Source: JAUZRW01 sp034437755
GTDB lineage: Bacteria; Chloroflexota; Anaerolineae; Aggregatilineales; Phototrophicaceae
Reading direction: 5' to 3'
Assembly (NCBI GenBank): GCA_034437755.1
Contig: DAOTTV010000199.1
Coordinates: 1-31,656 of the forward strand
Length of the DNA stretch: 31,656 nt
How positions within the stretch are numbered: position 1 is the first letter of the stretch; each line of letters opens with the position of its first letter. Below are positions 30,034 through 31,656 of this stretch, piece after piece. A program made the translations under genes and the position numbers. The notes beneath the pieces were generated by a model. That model saw nothing but the letters and a program-made list of their open reading frames with translations. It had not been told where the DNA came from and searched no databases.

Positions 30034-31656
30034 TAGCCGATGATTGCAACATCGCTATCAGCGATTGCTTGATTGACAGCGGTCAGTTGCGTCGCGACCA
30101 GATGATCGATCTTGCTCGTCGCCTGGTTAACGTCTTCACACAGTTGTTCATACACCGCATACGCTTGGTCAGTCGGCTTATAATCGCCACACTCGACCAC
30201 TGCTGGCAAACCTGCAATCTTCGGGAGCAGTTGCGCCCCCTGATTGAGCATCCCGCGCCAGCCCTCTTTCAAATTCGGGTGGATGAACTGCTTCTCGACC
30301 GCGAACAGGGCTTCGCGCAAGTCTTTTACCTGCTGGTGTAGCTCATGGGTCGCCTCTGATTTTTCCAGACGTGCCATCCACTGGTCGAGTTGGGCGCGCA
30401 TCTCGCGTAGTTTGAGCGTATGCGTCACAGACGTATCGAACAGATCGCGGATTTGAATCATCAAGTCATGCTGCGCCTGAATATCGGCGGGATCAGGATC
30501 GTTGAAGCTATCCGACACAACCTCTAACGTCTCCGTCAGCGCATGACCGTTGACGTTCAGCGTGACTTTGTACGTGCCGAAGGGGACGAGCGCGCCGCGG
30601 ACGTGCCCAGCTTGCGGGTCTGTATGGCTGATGCGCGTCGCTTCTTCCGTGCGTAAATCCCACACGAAGCGATTCCAGCCGGATTGTGCTGGTAGATAGA
30701 CTGGCTTCGGTTGATCGGGGTTCTCTTCTTGTGCTTGGCGGTGCGCCTCGGTCATCATCGTGAAGCTACGCACCAATTGATCGTCGCTATCATAGATGCT
30801 CAGTGTGAGATCACCATCTGCGGGCTTATCTGCTAGCCAATATGTGATGATCGCGCCTTTGGTCGGGTTCTCGCCGGAGTCGAGGAAGATCAATTCCTGC
30901 TGATTCTCGTCCGTTTTCTGCTCAGTGTACGCGGCAACAATCCCCAGCGTCGGCATGTAGTTCTTACCCGGCGACCCGCCGAACACACCCTCGAAAATCT
31001 TGGGGACGATGCGTTCCGTCGGGCGCGGGGTCATCAGTTTAGCTGACTCAACGGTGATATCGTCTTCGTATTGTCGTAACAAGTTCAGATCGTCAATCAT
31101 CCAGATTGATCGCCCATGCGTGCCAGCAATCAAGTGATTATCTTTGACGATCAGATCATAAATAGGACTCACAGGCAGGTTAAGTTGTAAGCTCTGCCAG
31201 CTTGCACCATCATCATACGAGATATACACACCGGTTTCTGTGCCGGCATAGAGCAAGCCCTCACGTTCAGTATCACAGCGGATCACCCGCGTGAAGTCGT
31301 TCTTGCGGATGCCATAATCAATCCGTTCCCACGTCGCGCCATAATCGCTCGTCTTGTACAGATACGGCGTGTAATCATCCTCTTTGTAGCGGGTTGCCGC
31401 CATGTAGCACGTCCCATCCGCGAAAGGCGATGGCTCTAGCATCGTGACCATCGTCCATTCTTTAAAATCATCCGGCGTGATGTCCGTCCACGTTTCGCCA
31501 CCATCGCGAGTAATATGCACCAGTCCGTCATCACTACCAGCCCACAACACCCCTGCTTCGTGCAAGGATTCACACAGCGCATACACCGTCGCGTAGGTTT
31601 CTGCACCGACTGCATCGCGGTTGATCGGACGACCGGACGGTTTCAGCGTTTCGGGG
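30033..31656 (-). CDS. VPS10/BNR-repeat protein (5' end beyond window)
   Basis: The frame is open through the right edge, so the start is missing. An apparent GTG start at 31586 is internal, because the frame continues upstream with PETLKPSGRPINRD, a sequence common in this family. About 540 residues are present, whereas complete proteins of this type are near 1000. BNR/Asp-box motifs are seen: ITRDGGETW, KTSDYGATW and SYDDGASW, each S/T-x-D-x-G-x-(T/S)-W, as in sortilin-like beta-propellers. Then comes AGTHGRSIWMIDD, closing the propeller, and a C-terminal part with a beta domain (about 230-345 of the visible portion) and a helical tail. Such proteins are annotated as glycosyl hydrolases but generally lack proven enzyme activity. 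They are usually secreted; the signal peptide would be outside the window. Confidence 0.85.
   Translation of the reverse strand, partial: PETLKPSGRPINRDAVGAETYATVYALCESLHEAGVLWAGSDDGLVHITRDGGETWTDITPDDFKEWTMVTMLEPSPFADGTCYMAATRYKEDDYTPYLYKTSDYGATWERIDYGIRKNDFTRVIRCDTEREGLLYAGTETGVYISYDDGASWQSLQLNLPVSPIYDLIVKDNHLIAGTHGRSIWMIDDLNLLRQYEDDITVESAKLMTPRPTERIVPKIFEGVFGGSPGKNYMPTLGIVAAYTEQKTDENQQELIFLDSGENPTKGAIITYWLADKPADGDLTLSIYDSDDQLVRSFTMMTEAHRQAQEENPDQPKPVYLPAQSGWNRFVWDLRTEEATRISHTDPQAGHVRGALVPFGTYKVTLNVNGHALTETLEVVSDSFNDPDPADIQAQHDLMIQIRDLFDTSVTHTLKLREMRAQLDQWMARLEKSEATHELHQQVKDLREALFAVEKQFIHPNLKEGWRGMLNQGAQLLPKIAGLPAVVECGDYKPTDQAYAVYEQLCEDVNQATSKIDHLVATQLTAVNQAIADSDVAIIG

Overview
The window looks like chromosome of a free-living, possibly filamentous or social bacterium of roughly 50-55% GC. 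My best guess is a member of the Chloroflexota. This is an inference from the gene mix (effector-associated domain, CHAT-like and GTPase conflict genes, a prokaryotic RING-finger membrane protein, a GT87-type glycosyltransferase, a VPS10/BNR-repeat protein and MalEFGK-type sugar uptake) and not from any marker gene. No rRNA, tRNA, CRISPR array, transposase, integrase or reverse transcriptase was seen.

Layout. Positions 1-5591 hold ordinary genes: an MFS-like membrane protein running off the left edge (-), a TRIC/UPF0126 channel, an unknown membrane protein, a membrane histidine kinase whose end overlaps a GT87-like glycosyltransferase, and a TetR regulator. Positions 5595-9757 (-) are a complete sugar-type ABC importer: binding protein, two permeases and a MalK-like ATPase. 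A PlsC-like acyltransferase (-) follows at 9818-10696.

Positions 10864-26697 form the unusual part, an apparent conflict/defence island in two converging blocks. The + strand block is a seven-gene operon behind a TTGGCA-N18-TATACT promoter: (1) a death-like effector-associated domain plus coiled coil; (2) a caspase-like CHAT-fold protein with no cysteine anywhere; (3) a 1778-residue protein with a very acidic tail, a degenerate P-loop NTPase region, helical repeats and a degenerate vWA-like C-terminus; (4) a zinc-ribbon GTPase; (5) a small FGE/C-type-lectin-like protein without the catalytic cysteine pair; (6) a GTPase-associated protein (GAP1-like); (7) a second, paralogous zinc-ribbon GTPase. 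The - strand block has a near-identical promoter plan (TTGGCT-N18-TATACT) and encodes two paralogous multi-pass membrane proteins with a cytosolic RING/treble-clef-type zinc finger. The finger is intact in one and degenerate in the other. A perfect 10-bp stem hairpin separates the blocks.

The island resembles the GTPase-centred 'ternary' conflict systems described by Aravind and colleagues (two GTPases, GAP1, FGE-like and vWA-like partners). In those systems, effector modules are often catalytically dead copies of cellular enzymes. My reading is that the two GTPases plus GAP1 act as a switch. The giant protein would be a scaffold, the EAD/pseudo-CHAT pair a signalling or dominant-negative output, and the RING membrane proteins a membrane anchor or sensor. 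All of this functional reading is inference.

Positions 26751-31656 (-) return to ordinary genes: a Wzt/Wzm-type polysaccharide ABC exporter with an N-terminally extended permease, an MFS transporter, and a VPS10/BNR-repeat protein whose start lies beyond the right edge. No gene-free stretch exceeds about 240 bases.
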